From CAZMNY01 sp964567745 (GTDB taxonomy: Bacteria; Planctomycetota; Planctomycetia; Pirellulales; Pirellulaceae), in the NCBI GenBank assembly GCA_964567745.1, contig CAZMNY010000042.1, forward strand, positions 1-64,000: a DNA stretch of 64,000 nucleotides, read 5' to 3'. The notes below the pieces were generated by a model that was not told where the DNA came from, did not search any database, and saw only the letters and a program-made list of their open reading frames with translations. Positions within the stretch are counted from its first letter, which is position 1. Every line of letters starts with the position of its first letter. Both the position numbers and the translations under genes were made by a program. This document shows positions 18,962 to 28,484 of this stretch, in pieces.

Positions 18962-19066
18962 TGCCGCGTCAACTCTAAAAATGGGGGTTGGCTTCGGCGT
19001 AACTTGACTTGGCGGCGTACGATACAAACACTGGGATCCTAATTCTTTGTGTTGACGCTGCACTAG
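18958..19066. mobile_element. Miniature inverted-repeat element, type B
   Basis: 109-bp element with 16-bp terminal inverted repeats (ctagtgccgcgtcaac / gttgacgctgcactag, one mismatch). The ends share ctagtgc-gcgt with type A, and an internal segment (gatcctaattc) resembles gatcccaattc of type A, so the two seem to be diverged relatives. It abuts copy 1 of type A, sharing one CTAG. Confidence 0.8.
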
Positions 19067-19177
19067 TCACGAGTTAACGGCAGCCTCACGCGTCGGCCTG
19101 CCGGCGCGAGGGTTCCCTTTCTCGCTGCATGAAGGTGCGGGTCGGCCCGTCCTTCAGTTGGTTCTTGAGGAGTTGTC

Positions 19178-20251
19178 ATGTCGAAACCAGCGGAGCTCGA
19201 ACGGCGCCAAGGGCCCAACGGCTGTTTGACAACAGGCGACGAATCGCTAGAAGCGGAACTGAGTCTGGAGATCTACCGCCACATGGCGCGAGCTCGCGCG
19301 ATGGAAGAGCGGATGATTCAAATGAGCAAGACCGGGTTGGGACTGTTTTGGGTCGGCGGGCCGGGCGAGGAAGCGTTTGGCGTTTGCCTTGGCATGCAGG
19401 TCAAGAAAGGCGGCGGACCGGCCTTCGATTACTTGCATTTGCATTATCGAAACACCGCCGTGCTTGTGCCGATGGGACTCGACTTCATCGAGGGCATTCG
19501 GCAGATGCTGATGCGGGTGACCGACGTCAACTCGATGGGCCGCAATTTTGTCAGTCACTACGCTCGCAAGCACGCCAATATCATGCCGGTTTCGTCGGTG
19601 TTGGAGGTCCAGTACACGATGGCGCCCGGAACGGCAATGGTGCAGAAACGTTCGGGCGGCGACGGGATCTCGATCGTAATGGGCGGCGACGCCGGTACGG
19701 CCGAAGGCGATTTCGCTTCCTGTTTGATGTGGAGCACGCGGCACGAGCGCGAGTTGCCGGTGCTTGTTGTAGTCGCGAACAACGGCTGGGGAATTTCCAC
19801 TTCGTACGAGTCGCAATTTGGAGACCGCAGCCCCATCGATCGAGCTCTTGCTTTTGGAATGCAGGGCGAGACGGTCGACGGCAATGATCCGGTGGCGAGT
19901 TGGCATGCGATTCAGCGCGGCATGAAAGTGTGCCGCGAACAGCGACGGCCCTATTTCATCGAGGCTCGAGTTTCACGGCTCTACGGACATTCAAGCGCCA
20001 GCGGCGCGATGAAGAACGCCAATGAACTCGATTGTCTCGAATCGCTTGAGAAACGCCTTTTTGAAGCTGGGATTATGGATGAAGCATTCGTCGAGAAGAT
20101 CGCCGCGGAATCGCGAGCTGAACTCGACGCGTCGGTTGAGCAGGCGCTGAATGAGCCCGACCCGACTGAAGCTGATCTCTATAAGCACACATACGCACCG
20201 AGCAAAGTCGACGTTGTTTATCCCGAAGACTACACAGGATTACCGGAGTAG
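19178..20251 (+). CDS. 2-oxoacid (branched-chain) dehydrogenase E1 component, alpha subunit
   Basis: 357 residues. The thiamine diphosphate/Mg motif is GGDAGTAEGDF near residue 169, followed about 30 residues on by VVANNGWGISTSYESQFG; this supplies the GDG-like start and the Asn-Asn end of the family motif. The phosphorylation-loop region of mammalian BCKDH corresponds to YGHSSASGAMKN. The subunit decarboxylates 2-oxoacids such as those from Leu, Ile and Val and passes the acyl group to E2. A good SD (gaggag, 19168-19173) precedes the ATG. The beta subunit and E2 follow directly. Pyruvate as substrate cannot be excluded, but the downstream acyl-CoA genes favour branched-chain oxoacids. Confidence 0.9.
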   Translation: MSKPAELERRQGPNGCLTTGDESLEAELSLEIYRHMARARAMEERMIQMSKTGLGLFWVGGPGEEAFGVCLGMQVKKGGGPAFDYLHLHYRNTAVLVPMGLDFIEGIRQMLMRVTDVNSMGRNFVSHYARKHANIMPVSSVLEVQYTMAPGTAMVQKRSGGDGISIVMGGDAGTAEGDFASCLMWSTRHERELPVLVVVANNGWGISTSYESQFGDRSPIDRALAFGMQGETVDGNDPVASWHAIQRGMKVCREQRRPYFIEARVSRLYGHSSASGAMKNANELDCLESLEKRLFEAGIMDEAFVEKIAAESRAELDASVEQALNEPDPTEADLYKHTYAPSKVDVVYPEDYTGLPE

Positions 20252-20257
20252 CCTCGT

Positions 20258-21316
20258 ATGGCGACGATGGCACAGGCCGTACGCATGGCCTTGCACTATG
20301 GTGAGGAATCACTTGGCGTAACCGACATCTTCGGCGAGGATGTCGGGCCGCCCTTAGGTGGCGTGTTTACTGTCACGCAAGGATTGAAGACCGCCTGGAA
20401 CTCGCCGCTCGACGAACGCGGCATCATCGGCACGGCGATGGGAATCGCTTATGCGGGCGGCCGGCCTGTGGCCGAGATTCAGTTCTGCGACTACGCGTTC
20501 AATACAATCGACATGCTTAAGGTTGCCGGAAACCAGCGATGGTCGAGCGCCGGCAATTTCGACATGCCGATCGTTTTGATGATGCCGACCGGTTCCGGCA
20601 TTCACGGAAGTCTCTACCATTCGCATGCGTTCCAAAGCTGGGCCAGTCGGCTACCGGGTTGGAAGGTCGTCCTCCCGAGCGATCCGCTCGACGCATACGG
20701 ACTGACGCTTGCGGCTATTATCGACCCCAACCCCGTCATGCTGCTGCTCCCGAAAGCGTTGCTTCGAGTCGGTTCGGATCGAAAGATTCCAGGCGAGCCG
20801 GATGATGCGTCGGTTCTCAAGGAGATGATCGACGCGCCGATCGGCGATCGATCGAGCTGGGAGCCGAGGTGGCCGGAGTTGGAAGAGTACGTCGTGCCGA
20901 TCGGAAGCGCGCGGCCCACTCGTGAAGGCGATGCCGGCACCGTAATCAGTTCGGGCCGCACGTTGCCGCTTTGCACCCAGGCTGCCGATCAGCTTGAGCA
21001 GCGACATGGAATGCGATTTGACGTACTCGATTTGAGGAGCATCTTCCCATACGACTGGAAGGCCATTCGCGAGAGTGTCTTGAAGACGGGCCGCTTGCTC
21101 ATTGTCGACGAGGATACGCAAGTCTCCAACTTTGCCGAACACCTTTTGCGACGAGTCATCGACGAGCTGTTTTACGACTTGGCGGTACGTCCTCAGGTCT
21201 TGCTCGGAAAACACTTGCCGGGCATCGGGCTCAACCCGATTTACGAAATGAACTCGGTTCCGCAGCTGAATCATATCGAAGACGCGATGCTAGAACTTGC
21301 CAGCGAACAAGGCTAA
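20258..21316 (+). CDS. 2-oxoacid (branched-chain) dehydrogenase E1 component, beta subunit
   Basis: 352 residues, standard length. The pyrimidine-binding transketolase domain opens the protein (MATMAQAVRMALHYGEES; FGEDVGPPLGGVFTVTQGL; DERGIIGTAMGIAYAGGRPV). The C-terminal transketolase domain has the usual end (LLIVDEDTQVSNFAEHLLRR). It pairs with E1alpha to make the alpha2beta2 decarboxylase. It starts 6 bp after the E1alpha stop, and its own stop lies just before the E2 start, so the three genes form a tight operon. Confidence 0.92.
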   Translation: MATMAQAVRMALHYGEESLGVTDIFGEDVGPPLGGVFTVTQGLKTAWNSPLDERGIIGTAMGIAYAGGRPVAEIQFCDYAFNTIDMLKVAGNQRWSSAGNFDMPIVLMMPTGSGIHGSLYHSHAFQSWASRLPGWKVVLPSDPLDAYGLTLAAIIDPNPVMLLLPKALLRVGSDRKIPGEPDDASVLKEMIDAPIGDRSSWEPRWPELEEYVVPIGSARPTREGDAGTVISSGRTLPLCTQAADQLEQRHGMRFDVLDLRSIFPYDWKAIRESVLKTGRLLIVDEDTQVSNFAEHLLRRVIDELFYDLAVRPQVLLGKHLPGIGLNPIYEMNSVPQLNHIEDAMLELASEQG

Positions 21317-21320
21317 TCCG

Positions 21321-22595
21321 ATGTCAGAGATGAAACTGCCGGAACTTGGAGAGGGGATTCTCGAAGCCGAGTTGGTTGACTGGCTTGTTGAGCCGAATGA
21401 CGAAGTCAGCGTTGGCCAGTCCATTGCCGAAGTACTCACCGACAAGGCCGCCATCGCATTGCCTTCGCCGTTCACGGGCCGAGTTCAGCAGTTGATGGCC
21501 GAGCCAGGGCAGTCGATCGCCGTGGGGGCGCCCATACTGAAATATGCCGACTCAGCTGGCGGCGAACAGGCGAGCGACAAGGCAGCGGTCGCGGTCGACG
21601 CCGCCAAGCGAGCTACCCAACCCGTGTCGCCCACGTCCGGAAATGGCAGCTCGGCATCGTCTACCGTCGCGACAAGTAAGCCAGGCGCCTCGCCGAAAGC
21701 GGCGCCTTCGGTTCGCCGGCGAGCTCGCGAACTTGGCATCGACCTCAATACGGTAAGCGGAAGCGGACCGGGGGGCCGTGTCTTGATGGCCGACTTGCAG
21801 GCCCCCATTGAGCAGCCGACGGCCTCAGAGTCGGAAACGTCCGGCGCGCCTTTCCGTGGATCCTCGAGCGAACGATCGACCGGTTCGTTGACGCCGGGAT
21901 CGACGATTCCACTTCGCGGGTTGCGGCGCAAAATCGCTGAGCACATGGTCCGCTCGAAGACAGAGATTCCCCACTACAGCCTCATGGACGAATGCGACGT
22001 AACGGACCTCGTTCGCTTGCGCGCGCGTCTCAAACCCGAATTGGCCGAACAGGGAATACGGCTGACTTACCTCGCGTTCATTGTCAAAGCGACGGCCGAG
22101 GCGCTTAAAGAGTTTCCGCTTATCAACGCGTCGCTCGACGCGGACGCCGAAGAAATCCGTTTGCATTCGCATTACAACATAGGCATCGCCGTCGCCACGC
22201 CGAACGGGCTGATCGTGCCCGTCGTCAAGAACGCCGATCAGCTGAGTCTTGGGCAAGTTGCCGAGTCGATTCAACGGCTCAGCGAGCAGGCTCGCGAGGG
22301 CACCATCGCGCTAGCTGACTTGCGCGGCGCGACGTTCGTCGTCACCTCGATCGGAGGTATCGGCGGCTTGATCTCGACGCCCATTATCAATCAGCCCAAT
22401 GTGGGCATCATGGGCGTCGGCCGTGTCGTCCGCAGACCCATCTTCGACGACTTGGGACAAGTTCAGCCAGCCGACATGATGTACCTCTCGTATTCGTTTG
22501 ATCATCGCGTAATCGACGGTGCCATTGGAGCGGAGTTCAACAACGCCATCATGCGGCGCCTTGGCGATCCGGTGACCTGGCTAATCCCGACTTAA
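21321..22595 (+). CDS. 2-oxoacid dehydrogenase E2 component (dihydrolipoyl acyltransferase)
   Basis: 424 residues from the ATG at 21321, 4 bp after the E1beta stop. Three domains are visible: an N-terminal lipoyl domain with the lipoylated Lys42 in LTDKAAIALPSPFTG; an Ala/Ser/Pro linker and the E3-binding domain (SVRRRARELGIDLNTVSGSG, near residues 128-147); and the catalytic acyltransferase core ending in SFDHRVIDGA, with catalytic His395 and Asp399. It transfers the acyl group from E1 to CoA. There is a single lipoyl domain. No dihydrolipoamide dehydrogenase (E3) gene is in this window, so E3 is presumably shared from another locus. Confidence 0.94.
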   Translation: MSEMKLPELGEGILEAELVDWLVEPNDEVSVGQSIAEVLTDKAAIALPSPFTGRVQQLMAEPGQSIAVGAPILKYADSAGGEQASDKAAVAVDAAKRATQPVSPTSGNGSSASSTVATSKPGASPKAAPSVRRRARELGIDLNTVSGSGPGGRVLMADLQAPIEQPTASESETSGAPFRGSSSERSTGSLTPGSTIPLRGLRRKIAEHMVRSKTEIPHYSLMDECDVTDLVRLRARLKPELAEQGIRLTYLAFIVKATAEALKEFPLINASLDADAEEIRLHSHYNIGIAVATPNGLIVPVVKNADQLSLGQVAESIQRLSEQAREGTIALADLRGATFVVTSIGGIGGLISTPIINQPNVGIMGVGRVVRRPIFDDLGQVQPADMMYLSYSFDHRVIDGAIGAEFNNAIMRRLGDPVTWLIPT

Positions 22596-22657
22596 CGAAC
22601 CCATCAGGAATCGCCGACAATCAGAATTCGCTTTGGAATTCGCTTTGGAGCAAAACG

Positions 22658-24610
22658 ATGTCCGACACTCTCTCGCAGCTAAAGAACATCCCCGAAAGAG
22701 ATCGCAAGCAGATTGAGCAAGCCGAGGAGATGCTCGGGCGGGAACCCGAATCGATGGGGTTCATGAAGAACCTGTTCTGGGGCCGAGTATGCGAAGAGAT
22801 GGTCTTTCCTTACCCTGAGACCGACGCGGAAGAAACGGTTCGCTGCGACAAACTGCTCGCGGAGCTGGACGCTTATCTGCGCGACGAGCACCCTCATTTT
22901 GAGATCGACCAGAAGCAAGAGATTCCCAAATGGGCGATCGATCGCCTGTTTTCGCTCGGCGTGATGGGCATGATCATTCCCACGGAATACGGCGGCGGCG
23001 GGTTTAGCGTCACCAGTTACAACCGTGCTCTGCAGCGAATCGGCGCCGCTTGTGGTTCGACGGCCGTCCTGGTCTCCGCCCACCAGTCGATCGGCTGCGG
23101 CGCACTGAAGCTGTTTGGTACGGACGAACAGAAGCGGCGTTTTCTGCCGCGGATGGCCAACGATACACTGAGCGCTTTCTGCCTCTCCGAACCCAACGTC
23201 GGTTGCGACGCCGGCGGACAGGAAACTCGCTGTGCAGTCAGCGAGGACGGCGAGTATTACATTCTCAATGGCGAGAAGAAATGGGCCACCTCAGGCGCCT
23301 TGGCTGGCTTCTTCACGGTCACGGCGAAACAGAAAATGTTCGATCGAAAGTCCGGCAAGGACAAAGATCGCGTGACGGCGCTCATTTGTACGCCGGACAT
23401 GGAAGGCATCGACATCTATTCGCGAAACCGCTCCAAATGCGGCATTCGAGGAACTTGGCAAGCGCGCATTCGTTTTAACAACGTGCGAGTCCCCAAGAAG
23501 AATTTGCTGCATGAAGAGGGCAAGGGTTTAAACGTCGCTCTGACCTGTCTCAACTACGGTCGCAGTACGCTGTCATCCGGAATGGTCGGCGCTGCTCAAA
23601 CTGCTTTTGAACAAGCGGGCAAGTGGGCGCGTTATCGACACCAATTTCAACGTTCGTTGGATGAGTTCGATTTGGTGCAAGAGAAGCTGGCCAAGATGGC
23701 GGCCTACTGTTACGCGCTCGACGCCATTCTCTACATGACAACTGGGATCGTCGATCGAGGCGACGAAGACATCATGGTTGAGACCGCCGCCTGCAAAGTA
23801 TTCTGTTCGGAAATGGGGTTCCGAACCGTCGACCACGCTCTGCAAATCATGGGCGGCGAGGGTTACATGACAGAGAACATCGTCGAGCGACTTTGGCGCG
23901 ACAGTCGAATTAATATCATCGTCGAAGGCGCTAACGAAGTGATGCATAGTTTCGTCTTCGCGTATGGATCAAAACAGCTTGGCGAACACATGCTCGGTAT
24001 CAAGGCCGCACCATTCGGCAACCTCACCGATTCCGTCGGTTTGGCCGCTCAGCTGTTTCTCGGCGTTAAGCCGGAGGGCCCGGAGATTCGCAATTTGCAC
24101 GCGAAACTGTTGCCGCTTCAGAAGACGCTGGAGACTCGAGTCCGAGACTTCAGTCATCTCGTCAAGGTCGCGTTCAAGGACCACGGCGAAAACCTGATCA
24201 CCGAGCAGACTCTGCAATATCGCATTAGCATGTGTGCGATTTGGCTGTACGCCATGACGTGTTCGCTCTCCAAGCTCAATCGTTCGATGAAGCGTGGCGG
24301 CGACGAGCAGCAGCTTCAAGATGAAATCACGCTTGTCGACCACATCTTCGCGCTCGGGCAAGAGGAGAGCGATCAGTGCATTCGGGGCCTCAAATGCAAC
24401 ATCGATGCGTCGATGCGTACGACGGCTCAAGTTGCTCGCCGCATGATCGACGCGCTTCCCAACGAAGCATACTCAATTCCGGAAAGAACGCCGGACGCCG
24501 AAGCGCTCGGCAAGGGACGAGTGCCGAATCAGACGGATATTCCTCAATTTGGCAGCGGATCGTTGTACGACCAATGGCAGCGCGAAAACAAGAACTCTTC
24601 CAATTCCTAG
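22658..24610 (+). CDS. Long-form acyl-CoA dehydrogenase
   Basis: 650 residues, longer than the 380-400 of simple acyl-CoA dehydrogenases and close to VLCAD/ACAD9-type proteins with an extra C-terminal helical domain. FAD and substrate-site motifs are intact: FCLSEPNVGCDAG near residue 178, GEKKWATSGALAGFFTV near 206, and MGGEGYMTENIVERLWRD near 402. Glu423 in IIVEGANEVM is at the position of the catalytic base of the family. The enzyme introduces the 2,3-double bond into an acyl-CoA and passes electrons to ETF. Next to a branched-chain oxoacid dehydrogenase, isovaleryl- or 2-methyl-branched acyl-CoA is a likely substrate (inference). Confidence 0.9.
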   Translation: MSDTLSQLKNIPERDRKQIEQAEEMLGREPESMGFMKNLFWGRVCEEMVFPYPETDAEETVRCDKLLAELDAYLRDEHPHFEIDQKQEIPKWAIDRLFSLGVMGMIIPTEYGGGGFSVTSYNRALQRIGAACGSTAVLVSAHQSIGCGALKLFGTDEQKRRFLPRMANDTLSAFCLSEPNVGCDAGGQETRCAVSEDGEYYILNGEKKWATSGALAGFFTVTAKQKMFDRKSGKDKDRVTALICTPDMEGIDIYSRNRSKCGIRGTWQARIRFNNVRVPKKNLLHEEGKGLNVALTCLNYGRSTLSSGMVGAAQTAFEQAGKWARYRHQFQRSLDEFDLVQEKLAKMAAYCYALDAILYMTTGIVDRGDEDIMVETAACKVFCSEMGFRTVDHALQIMGGEGYMTENIVERLWRDSRINIIVEGANEVMHSFVFAYGSKQLGEHMLGIKAAPFGNLTDSVGLAAQLFLGVKPEGPEIRNLHAKLLPLQKTLETRVRDFSHLVKVAFKDHGENLITEQTLQYRISMCAIWLYAMTCSLSKLNRSMKRGGDEQQLQDEITLVDHIFALGQEESDQCIRGLKCNIDASMRTTAQVARRMIDALPNEAYSIPERTPDAEALGKGRVPNQTDIPQFGSGSLYDQWQRENKNSSNS

Positions 24611-24619
24611 GATGGAAAC

Positions 24620-25801
24620 ATGTCTGATAGTGATGTGGTGATCGCGGGCGCGGCAAGAACGCCGATTGGCAGTCTGCTCGGCTCGCTCGCCTCCCAATCG
24701 GCGCGCGCGCTGGGCAGCGTCGCCATCGCCGAAGCGATTCGTCGCGCGGTCTTGACGCCGGCTGATATCGACGAAGTTGTGATGGGCCAGGTGTTGCAAG
24801 GCGGAATCGGACAAGCACCGGCTCGGCAAGCGGCTCTTGGGGCGCAGATTGAACACGGCGCGCCATGCACCACGGTCAACAAAGTCTGCGGTTCCGGTCT
24901 CAAAGCAGTCATGATGGCTCGGCAGCTTGTCCGCTTGGGAGAAGCCGAATGCGTTGTTGCCGGCGGGATGGAATCGATGACGAACGCGCCGCACATGATG
25001 GCGGCGAGAAACGGCGTTCGCATGGGCGACGCCAAACTCGTTGACTCGATGATCGTCGACGGGCTGTGGGATCCGTACGGCGACAAACATATGGGGTCGC
25101 TCGGTGAGTTGTGCGCGTCGGAATTCAAGTTTTCTCGCGAGCAACAAGACTCGTTGGCGACGCGGAGCTACGAGTTGGCTCAGAAAGCCCAGAGCGACGG
25201 TCGGCTGGCAGACGAGATCACGCCAGTCACCATTTCGTCGCGCCGAGGTGACACTGTTGTTGAGACGGATGAGGAGCCGGCGAACTACCGCCCAGACAAG
25301 GTGCCCAACCTGAGGCCTGTCTTCGATTCGTCCGGGACCATTACGGCCGCCAACGCCTCAAAAATCTCGGACGGTGCGGCCGCCGTTGTCGTGACAACTC
25401 GAGGTGAAGCGGCCAAGCGAGGTCTGCCGGTTTTGGCAAGCATCGTCGCCGACGCCACCTTCGCGCAGCATCCAGATTGGTTCACCACCGCCCCCGTTGG
25501 AGCCATTCGGGCCGCCGCGGCCAAAGCGAAAATGGATCTCGACGCCATCGACCTGTTCGAAATCAACGAAGCGTTCGCCGTGGTTGCTCTGGCCGCGATT
25601 CAGGAATTAAGCCTCGATATTGACCGAGTCAATGTTAATGGCGGCGCCATCAGCCTGGGACATCCCATCGGCTGTTCCGGCGCCCGAATCCTGGTGACTC
25701 TACTATACGCGCTCAAGTCGTTGGATCTGCGAGTCGGATGTGCTTCGCTGTGCCTGGGAGGAGGCGAGGCCGTGGCGATGATTGTTCGCCGCGAGAGCTA
25801 G
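24620..25801 (+). CDS. Acetyl-CoA acetyltransferase (thiolase)
   Basis: 393 residues, typical of thiolase. The nucleophile Cys90 is in VNKVCGSGLKAVMMA. The other active-site motifs are EINEAFAVVALAA, GGAISLGHPIGCSGAR (catalytic His) and CLGGGEAVAM (second Cys). It cleaves acetoacetyl-CoA or other 3-oxoacyl-CoA with CoA, or runs in reverse. It starts 9 bp after the acyl-CoA dehydrogenase stop and so belongs to the same operon. Confidence 0.94.
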   Translation: MSDSDVVIAGAARTPIGSLLGSLASQSARALGSVAIAEAIRRAVLTPADIDEVVMGQVLQGGIGQAPARQAALGAQIEHGAPCTTVNKVCGSGLKAVMMARQLVRLGEAECVVAGGMESMTNAPHMMAARNGVRMGDAKLVDSMIVDGLWDPYGDKHMGSLGELCASEFKFSREQQDSLATRSYELAQKAQSDGRLADEITPVTISSRRGDTVVETDEEPANYRPDKVPNLRPVFDSSGTITAANASKISDGAAAVVVTTRGEAAKRGLPVLASIVADATFAQHPDWFTTAPVGAIRAAAAKAKMDLDAIDLFEINEAFAVVALAAIQELSLDIDRVNVNGGAISLGHPIGCSGARILVTLLYALKSLDLRVGCASLCLGGGEAVAMIVRRES

Positions 25802-25890
25802 TTTTGCTTTGTTGGCCAGGAAGAATAGCGGGCCGTGTTAGCAACGCCGCTACAACGTGACATTTTCAGTGGAGCCCAAAGGGTAGTTTG

Positions 25891-26739
25891 ATGATTGAGA
25901 GTATTGGCGTTGTTGGAGCCGGGCAGATGGGCGCCGGAATCGCGCAAGTGGCGGCCCAAGCCGGCCTCGCCGTGTCACTGTCCGACGTGGCTGAGTCGTC
26001 GCTGGATGCCGGCAAGGCGGCGATCGACAAGAGTCTCGCTCGCCTTCAGCGCAAAGAGATATTGTCACAACAGCAATGCGATGATGTTGTTGCTCGTATC
26101 CGTTGGTCGACGGACCTCGAATCGCATCGGGATAAACCGTTCGTGATCGAGGCGGTCAGCGAGCGCGAAGCGGTAAAGCAATCCGTGTTCTCCGAGCTCG
26201 ATCAGATTTGCTCAGACCAAACAATCCTGGCTTCGAACACCTCGTCGATTTCGATTACCCGGTTGGCGGCAACCGTCTCGGCTCCGGAACGATTCATCGG
26301 CATGCACTTCATGAATCCAGTTCCTGTGATGAAATTGGTGGAGGTGATCCGGGGGCTGGGAACATCCGACGCGACCTATTCGGCGACGATTTCGTTGGCG
26401 GAACGGCTCGGCAAAGAGACGACGCTCTCACGAGACTTTCCGGGATTCATCGCCAATCGGATTCTTATGCCGATGATCAATGAGGCGTTTTTTGCTCTGA
26501 TGGAAGGCGTCGGAACGGCCGAGGACATCGACACCACGTTGAAGCTCGGCGCCAATCAGCCGCTGGGGCCGCTGGCGCTCGCCGACCTAATCGGACTCGA
26601 CACATGCCTTTCGATTATGCAAGTCTTGCACGAGGAACTGGGTGATTCAAAATATAGACCGTGCCCGTTGCTTCGACAGCACGTCGATGCAGGGTGGCTC
26701 GGACGCAAGACCAGCCGAGGCGTGTACGAGTACGCTTGA
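25891..26739 (+). CDS. 3-hydroxyacyl-CoA (3-hydroxybutyryl-CoA) dehydrogenase
   Basis: 282 residues from the ATG at 25891 (a TTG directly before it is a less likely start). The N-terminal Rossmann fold has GVVGAGQMGAGIAQVAAQAG. The catalytic His is in RFIGMHFMNPVPVMKLVEVI, and SNTSSISITRLA precedes it. The C-terminal dimerisation domain is present (DFPGFIANRILMPMINEAFF; GANQPLGPLALADLIGLDT). The single-domain length matches bacterial Hbd/PaaH rather than the bifunctional FadB. It oxidises a 3-hydroxyacyl-CoA with NAD before the thiolase step encoded just upstream. Confidence 0.94.
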   Translation: MIESIGVVGAGQMGAGIAQVAAQAGLAVSLSDVAESSLDAGKAAIDKSLARLQRKEILSQQQCDDVVARIRWSTDLESHRDKPFVIEAVSEREAVKQSVFSELDQICSDQTILASNTSSISITRLAATVSAPERFIGMHFMNPVPVMKLVEVIRGLGTSDATYSATISLAERLGKETTLSRDFPGFIANRILMPMINEAFFALMEGVGTAEDIDTTLKLGANQPLGPLALADLIGLDTCLSIMQVLHEELGDSKYRPCPLLRQHVDAGWLGRKTSRGVYEYA

Positions 26740-26783
26740 GACTAGTCCGGCATGCGACACAATTCCGAAGGAAACCCACGACC

Positions 26784-28397
26784 GTGACAGACGCAAACGA
26801 ACCGAGCCCGCTACGTGAGCTCACGGACGCCTTCGAATTGGAGGAGCAGCAGTTGCGTCAGGGCGGAGGCGAGTCGGGGCAGGCTCGACAACGCAAGCTC
26901 GGTCGCTTGCTGGCGCGCGAGCGAATAGAGTTGTTGCTCGATCCGGGCGCTGAATTGTTCGAACTGAATCTCTGGGCCGGTCACGGGATGTACGATCAGT
27001 GGGGAGGGGTTCCGGCGGCTGGCGTGATCACCGGGATCGGGCGAATCCACGGTCGTCCTTGCATGGTGGTTGCAAACGACGCCACCGTTAAAGCGGGCGC
27101 CTTTTTTCCGCAGACGGCGAAGAAGGTTTTGCGCGCCCAGCGAGTTGCCTATCGGTGCGCCCTGCCCCTCGTCTACCTTGTCGACTCGGCTGGCGTCTTT
27201 CTTCCGATGCAGGACGAGATCTTTCCAGACGAAGACGATTTCGGCCGCATCTTTCGAAACAACGCCGTTCTCTCGGCAGCCGGTTTGCCGCAATTCGCAG
27301 CGATCATGGGCAACTGCGTCGCAGGCGGCGCGTATCTTCCAGTCCTGTCTGACAAGATTCTGATGACCGAGGGGAGCGCGCTTTATCTGGCCGGGCCATC
27401 GCTAGTCAAAGCGGCAATCGGTCAAGTCGCCGATGAGGAGCAGTTGGGCGGCGCGGAGATGCATTCGAGCGTCAGCGGCACGGTCGATTTTCACGAGCCT
27501 GACGACCAAGCTTGCTTGGCGCGTTTGCGTCGCCTTGTCGACGCGATCCCCGAGGACTACATCGTCGAAGGGGCAACGGACGCGCAGCCCGCGCGCGATC
27601 CCCTCGAGGTCTATGACTCGATTGACGTTGACGATCGCGGTTCGTACGACGCTCGCGATCTCCTCAAACTCGTCGTCGACAAAGATTCGATGGATGAATA
27701 CAAGGCCGATTACGGCAAAACGCTCGTCACCTGCTACGCGAAGATCGGTGGCCGTGATGTCGGCATCGTGGCGAGTCAGAGAATCCACAGCGAGTCGAAA
27801 ACCGAGGGGCGCCAGATTGGAGGCGTCATCTATTGCGACAGCGCCGACAAAGCCGCGCGGTTCGTCATGGACTGCAATCAAGTTCGGCTGCCCTTGGTCT
27901 TCTTTCAAGACGTGCGGGGCTTCATGGTTGGTCGTGATTCCGAACAGGGCGGAATCATTCGCAGCGGAGCGAAACTGGTGAACGCCGTCAGCAACTCAAC
28001 CGTGCCTCGGATTACCGTGATCGTCAACGGTTCATTCGGCGCGGGCAATTACGCACTCTGCGGCAAAGCGTTCGACCCTCACTTTATTTTTGCCTGGCCA
28101 TGCGCCAAGTACGCCGTGATGGGCGGGGCTCAAGCAGCGGGAACGCTTCTGGCGTTGGAGGAGAGACAGGCGAAACGGGGCGGTGCTCAACTTTCGGACG
28201 AGGACCGTCAACGGCTGCGGGATGAGATCGAACAACGCTATGAAAACCAAACCAACATCCGTTACGGCGCGGCTCGCGGCTGGGTCGACGGCGTTATCGC
28301 TCCGCATGAAACTCGTAAAGTGCTAATCGAGGCGCTAGCCTATTCAGCGAGACAACCGCCCAAGAGCCATTTTCAAACTGGCGTGTTGCAGGTTTGA
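26784..28397 (+). CDS. Acyl-CoA carboxylase carboxyltransferase (beta) subunit, MCC-like
   Basis: 537 residues if translated from the GTG at 26784, 44 bp after the previous stop; a weak SD-like gaagg precedes it at 26766. The carboxyltransferase core is intact: VVANDATVKAGAFFPQTAKK, YLVDSAGVFLPMQDEIFPDE, MGNCVAGGAYLPVLSDKI, and LGGAEMHSSVSGTVD in the N domain; FFQDVRGFMVGRDSEQGGII and a Gly/Ala-rich oxyanion region in the C domain. The DSAGVFLPMQDE and FPDE spacing resembles the methylcrotonyl-CoA or geranyl-CoA type more than the acetyl/propionyl type. It transfers carboxyl from biotin to the acyl-CoA. The partner biotin carboxylase/carrier subunit is not in the window. Confidence 0.88.
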   Translation: MTDANEPSPLRELTDAFELEEQQLRQGGGESGQARQRKLGRLLARERIELLLDPGAELFELNLWAGHGMYDQWGGVPAAGVITGIGRIHGRPCMVVANDATVKAGAFFPQTAKKVLRAQRVAYRCALPLVYLVDSAGVFLPMQDEIFPDEDDFGRIFRNNAVLSAAGLPQFAAIMGNCVAGGAYLPVLSDKILMTEGSALYLAGPSLVKAAIGQVADEEQLGGAEMHSSVSGTVDFHEPDDQACLARLRRLVDAIPEDYIVEGATDAQPARDPLEVYDSIDVDDRGSYDARDLLKLVVDKDSMDEYKADYGKTLVTCYAKIGGRDVGIVASQRIHSESKTEGRQIGGVIYCDSADKAARFVMDCNQVRLPLVFFQDVRGFMVGRDSEQGGIIRSGAKLVNAVSNSTVPRITVIVNGSFGAGNYALCGKAFDPHFIFAWPCAKYAVMGGAQAAGTLLALEERQAKRGGAQLSDEDRQRLRDEIEQRYENQTNIRYGAARGWVDGVIAPHETRKVLIEALAYSARQPPKSHFQTGVLQV

Positions 28398-28484
28398 GTC
28401 AAGATCGCCGCCATGAATCCAGATGTCCGACGAGTGCGGGAGTGACGTTTTCTCGAGCGATCACCGACCGAAGGGACCGAGTAA

